Origin: Crotophaga sulcirostris
Lineage: Eukaryota > Chordata > Aves > Cuculiformes > Crotophagidae
DNA length: 64,000 bases
Direction: 5' to 3'
Assembly: GCA_013397455.1 (NCBI GenBank)
Contig: VYZB01000332.1
Coordinates: forward strand, 190,871 to 254,870
Shown here piece by piece: positions 1 through 8,608 of the stretch. The notes under the pieces are model-generated. The model was not told where the DNA came from. It did no database searches and saw only the letters and a program-made list of their open reading frames with translations. The position numbers were made by a program, and so were the translations under genes. Position 1 is the stretch's first letter, and the number at the start of each line of letters is the position of its first letter.

Positions 1-140
1 TACTATATGATACTACTGTATGTTGTGTAATGTAATATAATAATATATGATAATTAGATATAATATTTTCTAGAATATTATATGAATAGCTATATAAAAA
101 TATGTAGAATTACGAAATTTGTACATAAAATAAATAGAAA

Positions 141-352
141 TTAAAGAAATTCTTCACCATGAGGGTGGTGAGGCCCTGGCACAGGTTGCCCAGGGAAGCT
201 GTGGCTGCCCCCTCCCTGGAGATGTTCAAGGCCAGGCTGGATGGGGCCTTGAGCAGCCTGGGCTGGTGGGAGGTGTCCCTGCCCATGGCAGGGGGTTTGG
301 AATGGGATGATCTGTGAGGTCCCTTCCAACCCAAACCATTCTATGAATCTAT
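141..352 (+). repeat. CR1 LINE, 3' fragment
   Basis: This is a 5'-truncated CR1 in + orientation. It has the conserved GAGGGTGGTGAGGC...TGCCCAGGGAAG region and ends in GGTCCCTTCCAACCCAAACCATTCTATG, the avian CR1 3' terminus. Confidence 0.9.
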
Positions 353-599
353 AAAAAAAAAATATTTAAACATTGAAACTAAAGCTATTGCAAAGTTCCT
401 TCAAGGCTCATCCCACAACTGGCAATTTTTATGTGGCAAATCACTTCCATAGATATATCTTCAATAAGGTTTCTTTCTAATTATCATAAATATCTTAAAA
501 ATTCATTCATTACAGTGATCTAGAAGAAAGTTTCTTTCACATTTTGGGGTTTATTTTACCATATTTCTCAAAAATTTAGTAAAATGTAATAAAATCACA

Positions 600-1290
600 A
601 CACACAGTGGGAGTACGACACGCTCAGAGCAAGCTGAGTACAGTGGTGTGAGACCAAGTCTGTCCCCATCTTTCTTAGAAGCCCTCTGGAAGGGCTGAAG
701 TATTGAAAGGCAGCAATAAGGTCTCCCTGGAACCTTCCCTTCTCTAGGCTGAGCAACTCCAACTCTCTCAACCTGTCCTCATAAGAAAGGTTCTCCAGGG
801 CTGGGCTCATTACTCCAGGTGGGGTCTCATGAGACCAGAGCAGAGGGGCAGAAGCCTCTCCCTTGTCCTGTTGGTAACGCTTCTTGTGATGCAGCCCAGG
901 ACACGGTTGGCTTTCTGGGGTGCAAGCACACATTGCCAGCTCATGTCCAGCTTCTCATCCACCAGCACCCCAAGTCCTCCTCAGGGCTGCTCTCGATCCC
1001 TTCATCCCCCAGCCTGTGCTTGGGGTTGCCCCGACCCAAGTGTAGGACCTTGCACTTGGCCTTGCCGAACCTCATGAGGTTCACAAGGACCCACTTGTTG
1101 AACTCATCCAGGTCCTTCTAGACAGTATCCCATCCATCCAGTGTGTCAGCCTCACTGCTCAGCTTGGTGTCATCTGCAAACTCGCTGAGGGTGAACTCGA
1201 TCTCGCTGTCTGTGTCACCAATGAAGATATTAAACAGCCTTTGGTCCCAGAATTGACCCAAGGGGTGCAGCTTGTCATCCATCTCCATCT
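600..1290 (-). repeat. CR1 LINE fragment with reverse-transcriptase C-terminal region
   Basis: On the - strand, translation in shifting frames gives LSEFADDTKLSSEADT (the FADD reverse-transcriptase motif), then [20 protein letters not shown] and LRELELLSLEKGR, which are hallmarks of CR1 ORF2. The reading frame is broken by stops and small deletions, so it is a dead copy. It lies inside a KMT2C intron, antisense to the gene. Confidence 0.88.
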
Positions 1291-1536
1291 GTTGGATCAG
1301 GAATTGGTTGGATGGTCACATCCAAACAGTCCACCAAAGGCCTTCCAGAAGTCCATGTGAAGCTGGACTCTGCATCTGGGCTGGTACAACATCAGTGACG
1401 AACCTGTGCTGCTTCTTTCTGTCCGGGTTGTGTCCTTCTCACCTGGTTTTCTGCTGGAACACCCTGGGGCACAGTGAGGAACCCAGTGTAAATGTCCTTT
1501 TATTCCGAAATGTAAATCACACCGTATTCTCTGCAG

Positions 1537-1653
1537 GGCCTGGGCTTGTACGCTGCCAGAGACATTGAAAAGCACACTATGGTCATTGAATATATCGGAA
1601 CGATTATCCGGAATGAGGTTGCAAACAGGAAGGAGAAGCTTTATGAATCTCAG
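1537..1653 (+). CDS. KMT2C: KMT2C SET-domain exon (first in window)
   Basis: The exon has 39 codons in phase 0, from GLGLYAARD to LYESQ. The acceptor is CTCTGCAG at 1529-1536 and the donor is GTAAGG from 1654. It encodes the SET I/II strands, including the EYIG segment. Confidence 0.92.
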
Positions 1654-3797
1654 GTAAGGGTGGTGGTTGTTCACTGTTCCTTTCCTCTTCCCCTTTCAAA
1701 TGTCCACGCAACAAAACAAACGCTGTTCTGCTCTCTGATGATCTCAGGTCCCCTCATTGCTGTTTGCTGCTCCCCTAGACACGCAATGAGCTAAAAATCA
1801 AACCAGAGGTGACTGCAGTGCGTGTCCTCTGTCCCGGGAACGAAGAGGAAGCTCTGGCAAGGATGGCAGGGCCTCAGTTTTTAATGACAACTTCTTTAAA
1901 TGTAAAGCTCCTTCCTTTGTGTAACCCATGGGAGTGGAGCGGTCGGTACCTGTTGGTGAAGCACTTCAAGATCCCAGGTGCACGGTGTGGAGAGCTGGTG
2001 GGGAAATGGGAATTCACCAGAGGTTTTTGACCCACTGTTCCCTGACAAACACGTGAGGGGAAGGGCAGGTTGTGCCTTGCACGTTCCTCCATGAGCCAGG
2101 GGGTGATGCCCAACCCTGCAGGCAGGAGGACACTTGGGAGTTCACCAACCTTACTCCTTCATTTTAACCATTGACACGTAAAATCTACAAGGGTCCTTTT
2201 TCCAATTCTGTTTTCCAGAATCGTGGCGTCTACATGTTCCGCATTGACAACGACCACGTCATTGATGCTACCCTGACGGGAGGTCCTGCAAGGTGGGTGG
2301 CTCTGCAGAGATCTCTGGCCTCGTTCCGGGGAGCCATCCGTGTTCCCTGGCCTGGGGCTGCTTGTGAGGGACACACGTTTGTGGTGTTCACCATGGCTTT
2401 TGTTCTGGTACCTTCAGCCTTCGGACAGTTCCTCTGCAATAATGTCTTCTTTTTCAGTAGCTTTGCTCATCTTTGATTGTGCTTCATGGTGGCTATGAAG
2501 AAAGAAAGGAATGTTTTTTAATGCTTGATTTTTTTTGACATTTTCTAGGTAAAGAAACAAGCTCAGAGTAATATAATTGTGTATGGACAGTCATTGTGGC
2601 CCTGAAGCTCAGGTCATTCCAAGGTTTGGCTCAGATTTGCCTCAAGGGATGCATTTCCTTAAAAGGTTACCTTTTCAAACTCTGTTTTTGCAGGTACATC
2701 AACCATTCGTGTGCGCCGAACTGTGTGGCTGAGGTGGTCACGTTTGAGAGAGGACACAAAATCATCATCAGCTCCAGCAGGAGAATCCAGAAGGGAGAGG
2801 AGGTAGGGCCATCCCACTCGGCTTTACGTACCTACCCCTTGCTGCTTGCCTCTGTCTCCAGATACCAACACGATTGCTGTGCCTGGTGGCACAACCTGTT
2901 TGTGCCAGGATGGGAGAGAGCGATGTCTCCCTTCCCCTCTTCCCTTTTCATCTGCCAGTTCCCAACAGCGCAGCCTCGCGCGCCGCGCTCTGTAACCTGT
3001 AGGCACCAGGGAGGCTGTGGTGAATCTCTTCTTCCTGTGAGGGGGGCGAGGCAGTAATTCATAGCGAACAAAGGACTCCTCAGTCTTAACAGCAAACACA
3101 GGGACTCCGGGAGTCCTCAGCATAGGAAGGACATGGATCCATTAGAGTCCAGAGGAGGCCACGGAGATGACCAGAAGGCTGGAGCACCTCCCATACAAGG
3201 ACAAGCTGAGAGAGTTGGGGTTGTTCAGCCTGGAGAAGAGAAGGCTCTGGGGAGACCTTAGAGCAGCCTTCCAGTACTTGAAGGGGGCTACAGGAAAGCT
3301 GGGGAGGGGCTCTTCATCAGGAGGTGCAGGGGCAGAATGAGGGGGAACAGTTTTAAGCTGAAAGAGGTTGGACTCGATGATCTCAGAGGTCCTTTCCAAC
3401 CGTGTAATACTGTGGTACTGTGAAGAGGGGAAATTTAGATTAGATATTAGGAAGAGATTTTTTTCTGTGAGGGTGGTGAAGCACTGGCACAGGCTGCCCA
3501 GAGAAGTTGTGGCTGCCCCATCCCTGGAGGTGTTCAAGGCCAGGTTGGATGGGGCTTTGCTCAACCTGATCCAGTGGGAGGTGTCCCTGGCCATGGCAGT
3601 GGGGTTGGAACTGGAAGGTCTTTAAGGTCCCTTCTAACCCAAACCATTCTATGATTCTATGAATCTCAGTTGTCCCATAACCGCTCTCCTGCATCTTCTT
3701 CCAGCTTTGCTATGACTATAAGTTTGATTTTGAAGATGACCAGCACAAGATTCCATGTCACTGTGGAGCTGTAAACTGCCGAAAGTGGATGAACTAG
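1537..3797 (+). CDS. KMT2C: KMT2C (MLL3) histone H3K4 methyltransferase, C-terminal part (SET and post-SET), four exons
   Basis: Four + strand exons (1537-1653, 2219-2292, 2694-2802, 3705-3797) join in frame through GT-AG introns and end at TAG 3795-3797, giving 130 residues. They contain a GLGLYAARD block at the start, the SET signature NHSCAPNC (exon 2694-2802), a YDYKF motif, and a post-SET ending [13 protein letters not shown] with its zinc-binding cysteines. SET enzymes of this family methylate histone H3 lysine 4; KMT2C does so mainly at enhancers in a nuclear complex with WDR5, RBBP5, ASH2L and UTX. The terminal [10 protein letters not shown] fits KMT2C better than KMT2D, from memory. 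The protein is about 4,900 residues in mammals, so nearly all of the gene lies to the left of this window, including the first part of the SET domain. The tail-to-tail GALNT11 neighbour independently supports KMT2C. All splice sites look intact. Confidence 0.93.
2219..2292 (+). CDS. KMT2C: KMT2C SET-domain exon
   Basis: The exon has 24 codons plus 2 nt, starting [10 protein letters not shown] and ending in the first two bases of an Arg codon (AG|G). The acceptor is TTTTCCAG and the donor GTGGGT. Confidence 0.92.
2694..2802 (+). CDS. KMT2C: KMT2C SET-domain exon with the NHSC motif
   Basis: The exon completes the Arg codon and then gives 36 codons including [10 protein letters not shown]. This motif contributes cofactor binding and the SET-side zinc cysteine. 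The acceptor is TTTTTGCAG and the donor GTAGGG, directly after GEE. Confidence 0.93.
3124..3666 (+). repeat. CR1 LINE 3' fragment, interrupted by a nested CR1
   Basis: This + orientation CR1 runs from GGACATGGATCC through CTGGAGAAGAGAAGGCT to the terminal CCATTCTATGATTCTATG. A 55-base foreign segment splits it at 3368-3422. It occupies most of the last KMT2C intron and ends about 40 bases before the terminal exon. Confidence 0.9.
3368..3422 (+). mobile_element. Short CR1 3' end nested in an older CR1
   Basis: TTGGACTCGATGATCTC...CCTTTCCAACC followed by TACTGTG repeats is the 3' terminus of a different CR1 subfamily. The flanks AAGAGG (3362-3367) and AAGAGG (3423-3428) look like a short target-site duplication. 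On either side the host CR1 sequence resumes. Confidence 0.7.
3705..3797 (+). CDS. KMT2C: KMT2C terminal coding exon, post-SET
   Basis: This exon has 30 codons plus TAG. It encodes [12 protein letters not shown] and the post-SET cysteine cluster ending in RKWMN. The acceptor CTTCTTCCAG lies only about 40 bases after a CR1 element. Confidence 0.94.
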   Translation, partial: LCYDYKFDFEDDQHKIPCHCGAVNCRKWMN

Positions 3798-5448
3798 AAT
3801 GCATTCCTTGCTGTCTTTGAGGGTTGCTTGTCCCTAGGAAGAAGTGATTCACATTTTGATTTTGTCGACGGAAAATCGTTGCCTTTTTGAAGGGGGGAAA
3901 AAAAAAAGAAATCACTTCTGGAAGTACAGATTTCTGCTTGAGTATTTAAAAAGAGAGGAAAAAAAAAAAAAGGAAAAAAAAACCCCAAACAAGCATGGGA
4001 AGCAAGCCGGCAAAATCGGAAGCCAACTTTCCAGGCACATGGAGGTTACATGGAATTAACAGAATGGTCCAGCACTTTTGTTTTTGAGCTCACTAAGGAG
4101 AAACTGTCGGACTTGGGCAAAGAACCGATGGCCGGCCTGCGGGAGCGCGGGCGGGCGCACATGAATGTAAGACTGAGATCACCAGCGAAAGGGAGAAGTC
4201 CAAAGTGCTGGCCACAGCCTTATCTGATAAAGGGGCGGGCCCTCTGATTAAAGAAAAATTTTAAATAAAAGTAGACACCACTGAACAAGGAATGTACTGA
4301 AACGACTTCCTTAGGGATAGAGCTAAGGGAAAAAATAACTTGCACTAAAATACATTTAAATACTTGATTCCATGAGTCAGTTTATTGTAGTTTTTGATTT
4401 CTGTAAAATAAGAGAACCTTTTTGTATTTATTATTGAATAAGTGAATGAAGCTATTTTTAAAAAGAAAGTTAGAAGAAAGCCAAGCTGCTGCTGTTACCT
4501 GCAGAACTAACAAACTCTGTTACTTTGTACAGAAGTGTAAATATTTTGAGAAAAAAATAAAAAGTACAGTATAAAAATAGTTATTGACCAAATGCTACCA
4601 GACTCCGCAGCAGTTCGGGTGCTCAATCTACAGCGTCGGTAGGGATGTGACAATATGATCTCATGGATTAACGACACGCGAGTACCGCGCCGGAATAACC
4701 AAAATCTCAGTTTAAAGAGAAGGGGAGTTTTTATGTTCAAAGCAGTCTCAAACTGTGGTCTTACTACAGCTTTTTTAAGCCGACCTTAAGCCTGGTGGGG
4801 CCGTGTCCAGCACAGCTCTGCCTTTTGTAGGTATGGGGGGGAGGTCAGGTTAATTTTATTTGTATTATATTGTTGCATCCCTATTTCTTAAGTCAGGTTT
4901 TTTGTGCTTACAAATTTGTGATAACTGTGAATAACTGCTAAAACCACCCAAAAGAGAGGCTGGACGTGGTTTTATCTTCAGCAAAAGTAGTCCAGGTTAG
5001 GGGACTGTTCAGCCTTTGTTAAATCATGTAAAAACAGCATAGAATCACGTAGTTGGAGCTTAACTCCCATCCGATAGCCTTCTTAAAAGGAAACAAGGAG
5101 ACAGACTTAGGTGTAACGTGCTTGCAGCTGCAGGACTGGCAATAGGGGTTTGGAAAATGTAATTTAAAGATGTGTTTGTATGGATTGTTTTTGTTTACAT
5201 TTCTTTTAAAAAAAATAAAACACTGTTTTGTGTTTGCTTGTAGAAATTTAATCAGCATTTTGAACCAGGTTAGCTTTTTATTTTGTACTTAAAATTCTGG
5301 TACTGACACTTCACAGGCTAAAGAGAAAAAAAAAATGAAGTTTTTTTTTTTGTGTGCACAATTAAAGTGGACTGTAAACTGTCGGTATATTCAGTAATAC
5401 AGTTCTGAACTTGTAATGTATATGGCATGATGTATTTTTATCTTACAG

Positions 5449-5454
5449 AATAAA
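5449..5454 (+). terminator. Alternative poly(A) signal of KMT2C
   Basis: This canonical AATAAA is followed by a T-rich region with TGTATATA at 5460. It could give a shorter 3'UTR. Confidence 0.4.
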
Positions 5455-5706
5455 TCAATTGTATATATTTTTCTCTTGATAAATAGCTGTATGAAATTGT
5501 TTCTTGAATATTTTTCTTCTCTTGTACAATATTCCAACATCCTACCAGTATTTGTCCTACAGTTTTTTCTGTTCTGTATAATAGTATCTAATGTTGGCAA
5601 AAAAAAATTACAAAAAACAACTCAAAAAAAAAGAATTTTTTGAAGTATACAGAGTGTTATGGGTTTTGGAATTTGTGGAAACAGATTTAGAAGATCAGCA
5701 TTTACA

Positions 5707-5712
5707 AATAAA
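5707..5712 (+). terminator. Distal poly(A) signal of KMT2C
   Basis: This is a canonical AATAAA and the last one before the intergenic region. A T-rich stretch (CCTGTTTTCATTT) follows within 45 bases. Cleavage is inferred near 5725-5735. Confidence 0.6.
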
Positions 5713-6807
5713 AATATTTTACATCTATAAATTCTGTCCTGTTTTCATTTGGGGCGTCGGGTTTCTGGCTCTTGCAGGGTTTCAGTGTCTGCTTCCATCA
5801 GCAAGAACCTGCTGTCAGCCATGGTCAACACCAATTCCATGAATCATTGAGATTAAAGTCTTCTACAGTCTTAAAAACCATTCCCAGGCAACAGTTTCTC
5901 TAAAATATATAAATTTCTCAGTATGACAATGGCAAATCGAGTGCTGTAATGGCTTGTAATGCTGGGATAAGGCTTCTCCTTCTATTGCTCTTCAGCCAAA
6001 TTCCCAAGGGTCAGCTGGGAGAGGTCTCTCAACCCTAGGAAGGGCAGTGACTTTCCACCTCATCCCAGGCAGCCCACACACTGGGAGCAGCCGACTGATG
6101 GGACTGGGTACAGGCAGAAAAGATGCAGAACCCTGGCTCGGTCTAATGGTGCGTGCGATGGCCTGGCTGTGCAGTCACAGCACTCAACCCTGCGGCTTTG
6201 GCTGAAACCTGTTCACTGCAGAAATGACTGACACCACCCGAAGCGCCAGCACCTCCATCTGTTCCTGGAAACCGAGTGCTGGTCCCAGCTCCTGGCAGCT
6301 GAGCGTGGCTCAGCCCAGCCCCACCAGCTCCGGCTGAAGCCACAGGCCCGTGTACACAGCGCTGCACAAGCGGGTATGTCAATGTTTAAAAAAAAACCAC
6401 CATAAAGACCACAGGGCAAGGCCCCTGCACAGCCGGTGTGGCAGCCACACCGCGTTTCACAGCCTATGGAAGGGCTGGCACAGCCGGGAGCAGCAGGACC
6501 AGCACCCACTGCTGCTTCACAGTCGCTCGTGGGAGCAGTCCGCGTTCAGCAGACCAGTGTAAACAAAGCCACAGCCCACCCTGCCTTCACCCAACAAGGA
6601 CTGGAATTGATTCCACACCCAACAACTGCCCAGGAGGCAGAGATTTGGCAGGGCACACCTTATGCTGTCAGGCTTTCAGCTTTTGAAACCCTGTTCTGAG
6701 CAGCATTAGGTTACCGTGGTTCTTCAGCGCTCTGGCACTCTGGGTGCGCTGCAGCTTCCAGAGCCAAAACACCCAGCTGAATCCAATAATGGATCTGTAG
6801 TTCGAGC

Positions 6808-7100
6808 AAGTCCAGAGGAGGCCACGAAGATGATCAGAGGGCTGGAGCACCTCCCATACGAGGACAAGTTGAGAGAATTGGGGTTGTTCAGCCTGGAGAA
6901 GAGAAGGCTGTGGGGAAGGCAGCCTTACAGTACTTAAAGGGGGCTACAGGAGAGCTGGGGAGCGGCTCTTCATCAGGGAGTGGAGGGCCAGGACAAGAGG
7001 GAATAGCTTTAAGCTCAAAGTAGGGAGATATAGATTAGATAGGAAAAATATTTTTTCCTGTGAGGTTGGTGAGAAGTTGCCCAGGTTACCCAGAGAAGTT
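6808..7100 (+). repeat. CR1 LINE fragment, truncated at both ends
   Basis: It starts at GTCCAGAGGAGGCCACGAAG, continues through TTGGGGTTGTTCAGCCTGGA and stops after TTACCCAGAGAAG. The usual 3' terminus is missing, so the element has lost its 3' end by deletion or divergence. Confidence 0.88.
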
Positions 7101-7158
7101 TACCTGGTTCCTCTCTGCTTCCACAACCGCCAGGTGAGGCCAGAAGCTGCGCGGCGGG

Positions 7159-7196
7159 CAGGGACCACTCCTACCTGCAGGGACCACTCCTACCTG
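7159..7196 (+). repeat. 19-bp perfect tandem duplication
   Basis: CAGGGACCACTCCTACCTG occurs twice in direct succession (7159-7177 and 7178-7196) with no mismatch. It lies in intergenic sequence just past the CR1 fragment. Confidence 0.9.
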
Positions 7197-7794
7197 CTCA
7201 CTGTCTCCCTCTCGCGCTTCTCCCCAGGGTGGCTGCAGGACCAGCCCCCGTCTGTCACAAGCAAATCTCTCCTCTCTGCGGAAAGACGTGCATCTTCAAT
7301 TACTCCAACATTATCATAATTTGCCTCACACCACCCAAAATGTCCATAACCAGATGCCAGAGTATTTGTACAGTTGGAAAATGTTTCCTCTGCCCAAGAA
7401 AAGGGCAAAGGCCGTGCTGGTGCTGCCGGTGTTTGAACCGCTCGCTTCCCAGGGAAGGCCGGGCATGAGAACCACGGACAACGCGGCTTTGCAAAGGTTT
7501 CGCTGGGTAAGAACAGCTTTTCTCTTCTGCAGCAGCTTCCACGCGCTGCAGGAGCATCCGGGGCTGCAGCAGGAAGTCAAAGAAAGGTAAACAGTGAAAT
7601 AAATGAACTTGGGAAGGGAACCAGAGCAGTGGAGGAAAAAAAAACACCGAGAGAAATTATCTGTCAAACCTTCTAAGAGGGGAGAGAGGGAGAAAGAGCT
7701 GACTGTGGGGAAAAGGGAGTGAAAAGAAGGGAAGACCCAAATCATGTGCTGGTGCTTTCTGGTCCAGCAGCTACAGAGAGCAAGGCCATACAGA

Positions 7795-8476
7795 TCCATA
7801 AAAAAATGAGACTTTATTTTAATTGCAGCTACTGTCATGAGTCATCAAAATAGACTTTGCAATAGTGACTTTGCTTTAAATATGAGGTGACAAATGACAG
7901 CTAAGAATTTCAACTACAGGAAATGTCCTAAAATTGTAAATTAAAAGAACTAAATTTAAATATTACAAATGACAATTTTCAGAAGATAAAAGGGAATAAA
8001 AATATTTTCCAAAAGGTAAAATAATTTGGCCAGTAAAACCACACTAAAGACGTAAATCGATGAGAGACTGCCCATGAAATACTGGAAGAGGACTCCTGTC
8101 TGTCATTGTCATTTAAAAGATCCACAAAGCTAAAACCTCACAATTTAAATTACGTTGCTGTAATAATTTCTCTTACTTAAAAACAGTTCAACAATCCAGG
8201 ATAGTCCAAAGAACCGCTGATAAACTGCAATTCTACACACTGTTCCGCTGTGGGGCTGCTGCTGTTACTGCTGCATCTGACCGGGGACCGGTGACCTCCT
8301 GGACCTTCTTGTGCACACAGCTGCTCATAGCAGAGCATTTCTGAAGGGTCTTTGCGATGGTTGGGCCAGGTGTAGCAGCTTAGGGCACCTCACAAAGCCT
8401 TCCAGAAGGACTTAAAACCATGGCTAAAGGGGAATCAGGTCTTGGCTTAATGCTTCTCAGCCGCATCCTCACCGTC
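7795..8476 (-). other. GALNT11: GALNT11 3' untranslated region
   Basis: This is the sequence between the TGA and the first canonical poly(A) signal on the - strand. It is AT-rich with no coding content or recognisable repeat. The end point is inferred. Confidence 0.6.
7813..7818 (-). terminator. Poly(A) signal of GALNT11
   Basis: TTTATT on the + strand is AATAAA on the - strand, about 660 bases after the stop. It is the only canonical hexamer I see between the stop and the intergenic CR1. Confidence 0.55.
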
Positions 8477-8608
8477 TCAGCTCTCGAAATGCCACTGCTG
8501 CTGAAGGGACCCATCGCAGATGGCCATGGTCACGTACCCTTTGTGGCTGAGTGGATCTACCACCTTCATGCACTGCCCCACAGAGACCTGGTAGAGGCGG
8601 TTGTTTTT
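8477..8608 (-). CDS. GALNT11: GALNT11 coding exon 11: lectin repeat gamma and stop
   Basis: Residues 566-608 ([13 protein letters not shown] to QQQWHFES) hold the third QxW motif (602-604), followed at once by TGA. The acceptor is CTCCTTTAG. Confidence 0.94.
   Translation of the reverse strand, partial: KNNRLYQVSVGQCMKVVDPLSHKGYVTMAICDGSLQQQWHFES

Larger units (their letters stand above)
1..1536. other. KMT2C intron (3' part)
   Basis: The sequence before the first visible exon contains no exon I can recognise. It holds two CR1 fragments (141-352 and about 600-1290). Bases 353-599 are AT-rich without recognisable content. Bases 1291-1536 are unassigned apart from the acceptor tract. Confidence 0.7.
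3798..5730 (+). other. KMT2C: KMT2C 3' untranslated region
   Basis: This AT-rich stretch follows the TAG and has no coding content. It holds several AATAAA hexamers (about 4264, 4556-4561, 5214-5219, 5449-5454, 5707-5712), so alternative ends are possible. There are A-runs around 3898-3982. Two perfect Pumilio-type TGTANATA sites are visible at 4536-4543 and 5460-5467. The distal end is inferred to lie about 15-25 bases after the 5707 hexamer. The roughly 1.9 kb length is typical for this gene family, from memory. Confidence 0.75.
5731..7794. other. Intergenic region between convergent KMT2C and GALNT11
   Basis: This is about 2 kb between the inferred 3' ends. It contains a CR1 fragment (6808-7100) and a 19-bp tandem duplication (7159-7196). 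I see no gene; the ORFs here are short and fall in GC-rich or repeat sequence. Confidence 0.65.

Noticed and set aside
595..933. 112-residue - strand ORF with LRELELLSLEKGR
   Set aside because: This is a decayed CR1 ORF2 fragment, not a host gene.
1291..1500. IRNWLDG-like reading on the + strand next to the antisense CR1
   Set aside because: The resemblance to a CR1 reverse-transcriptase segment is short and in the opposite orientation to the neighbouring CR1. Not enough to call a separate element.
7300..7838. Overlapping - strand ORFs of 115 and 170 residues between the genes
   Set aside because: They have low complexity or an unremarkable composition, no splice context and no family resemblance. 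They overlap the inferred GALNT11 3' end.
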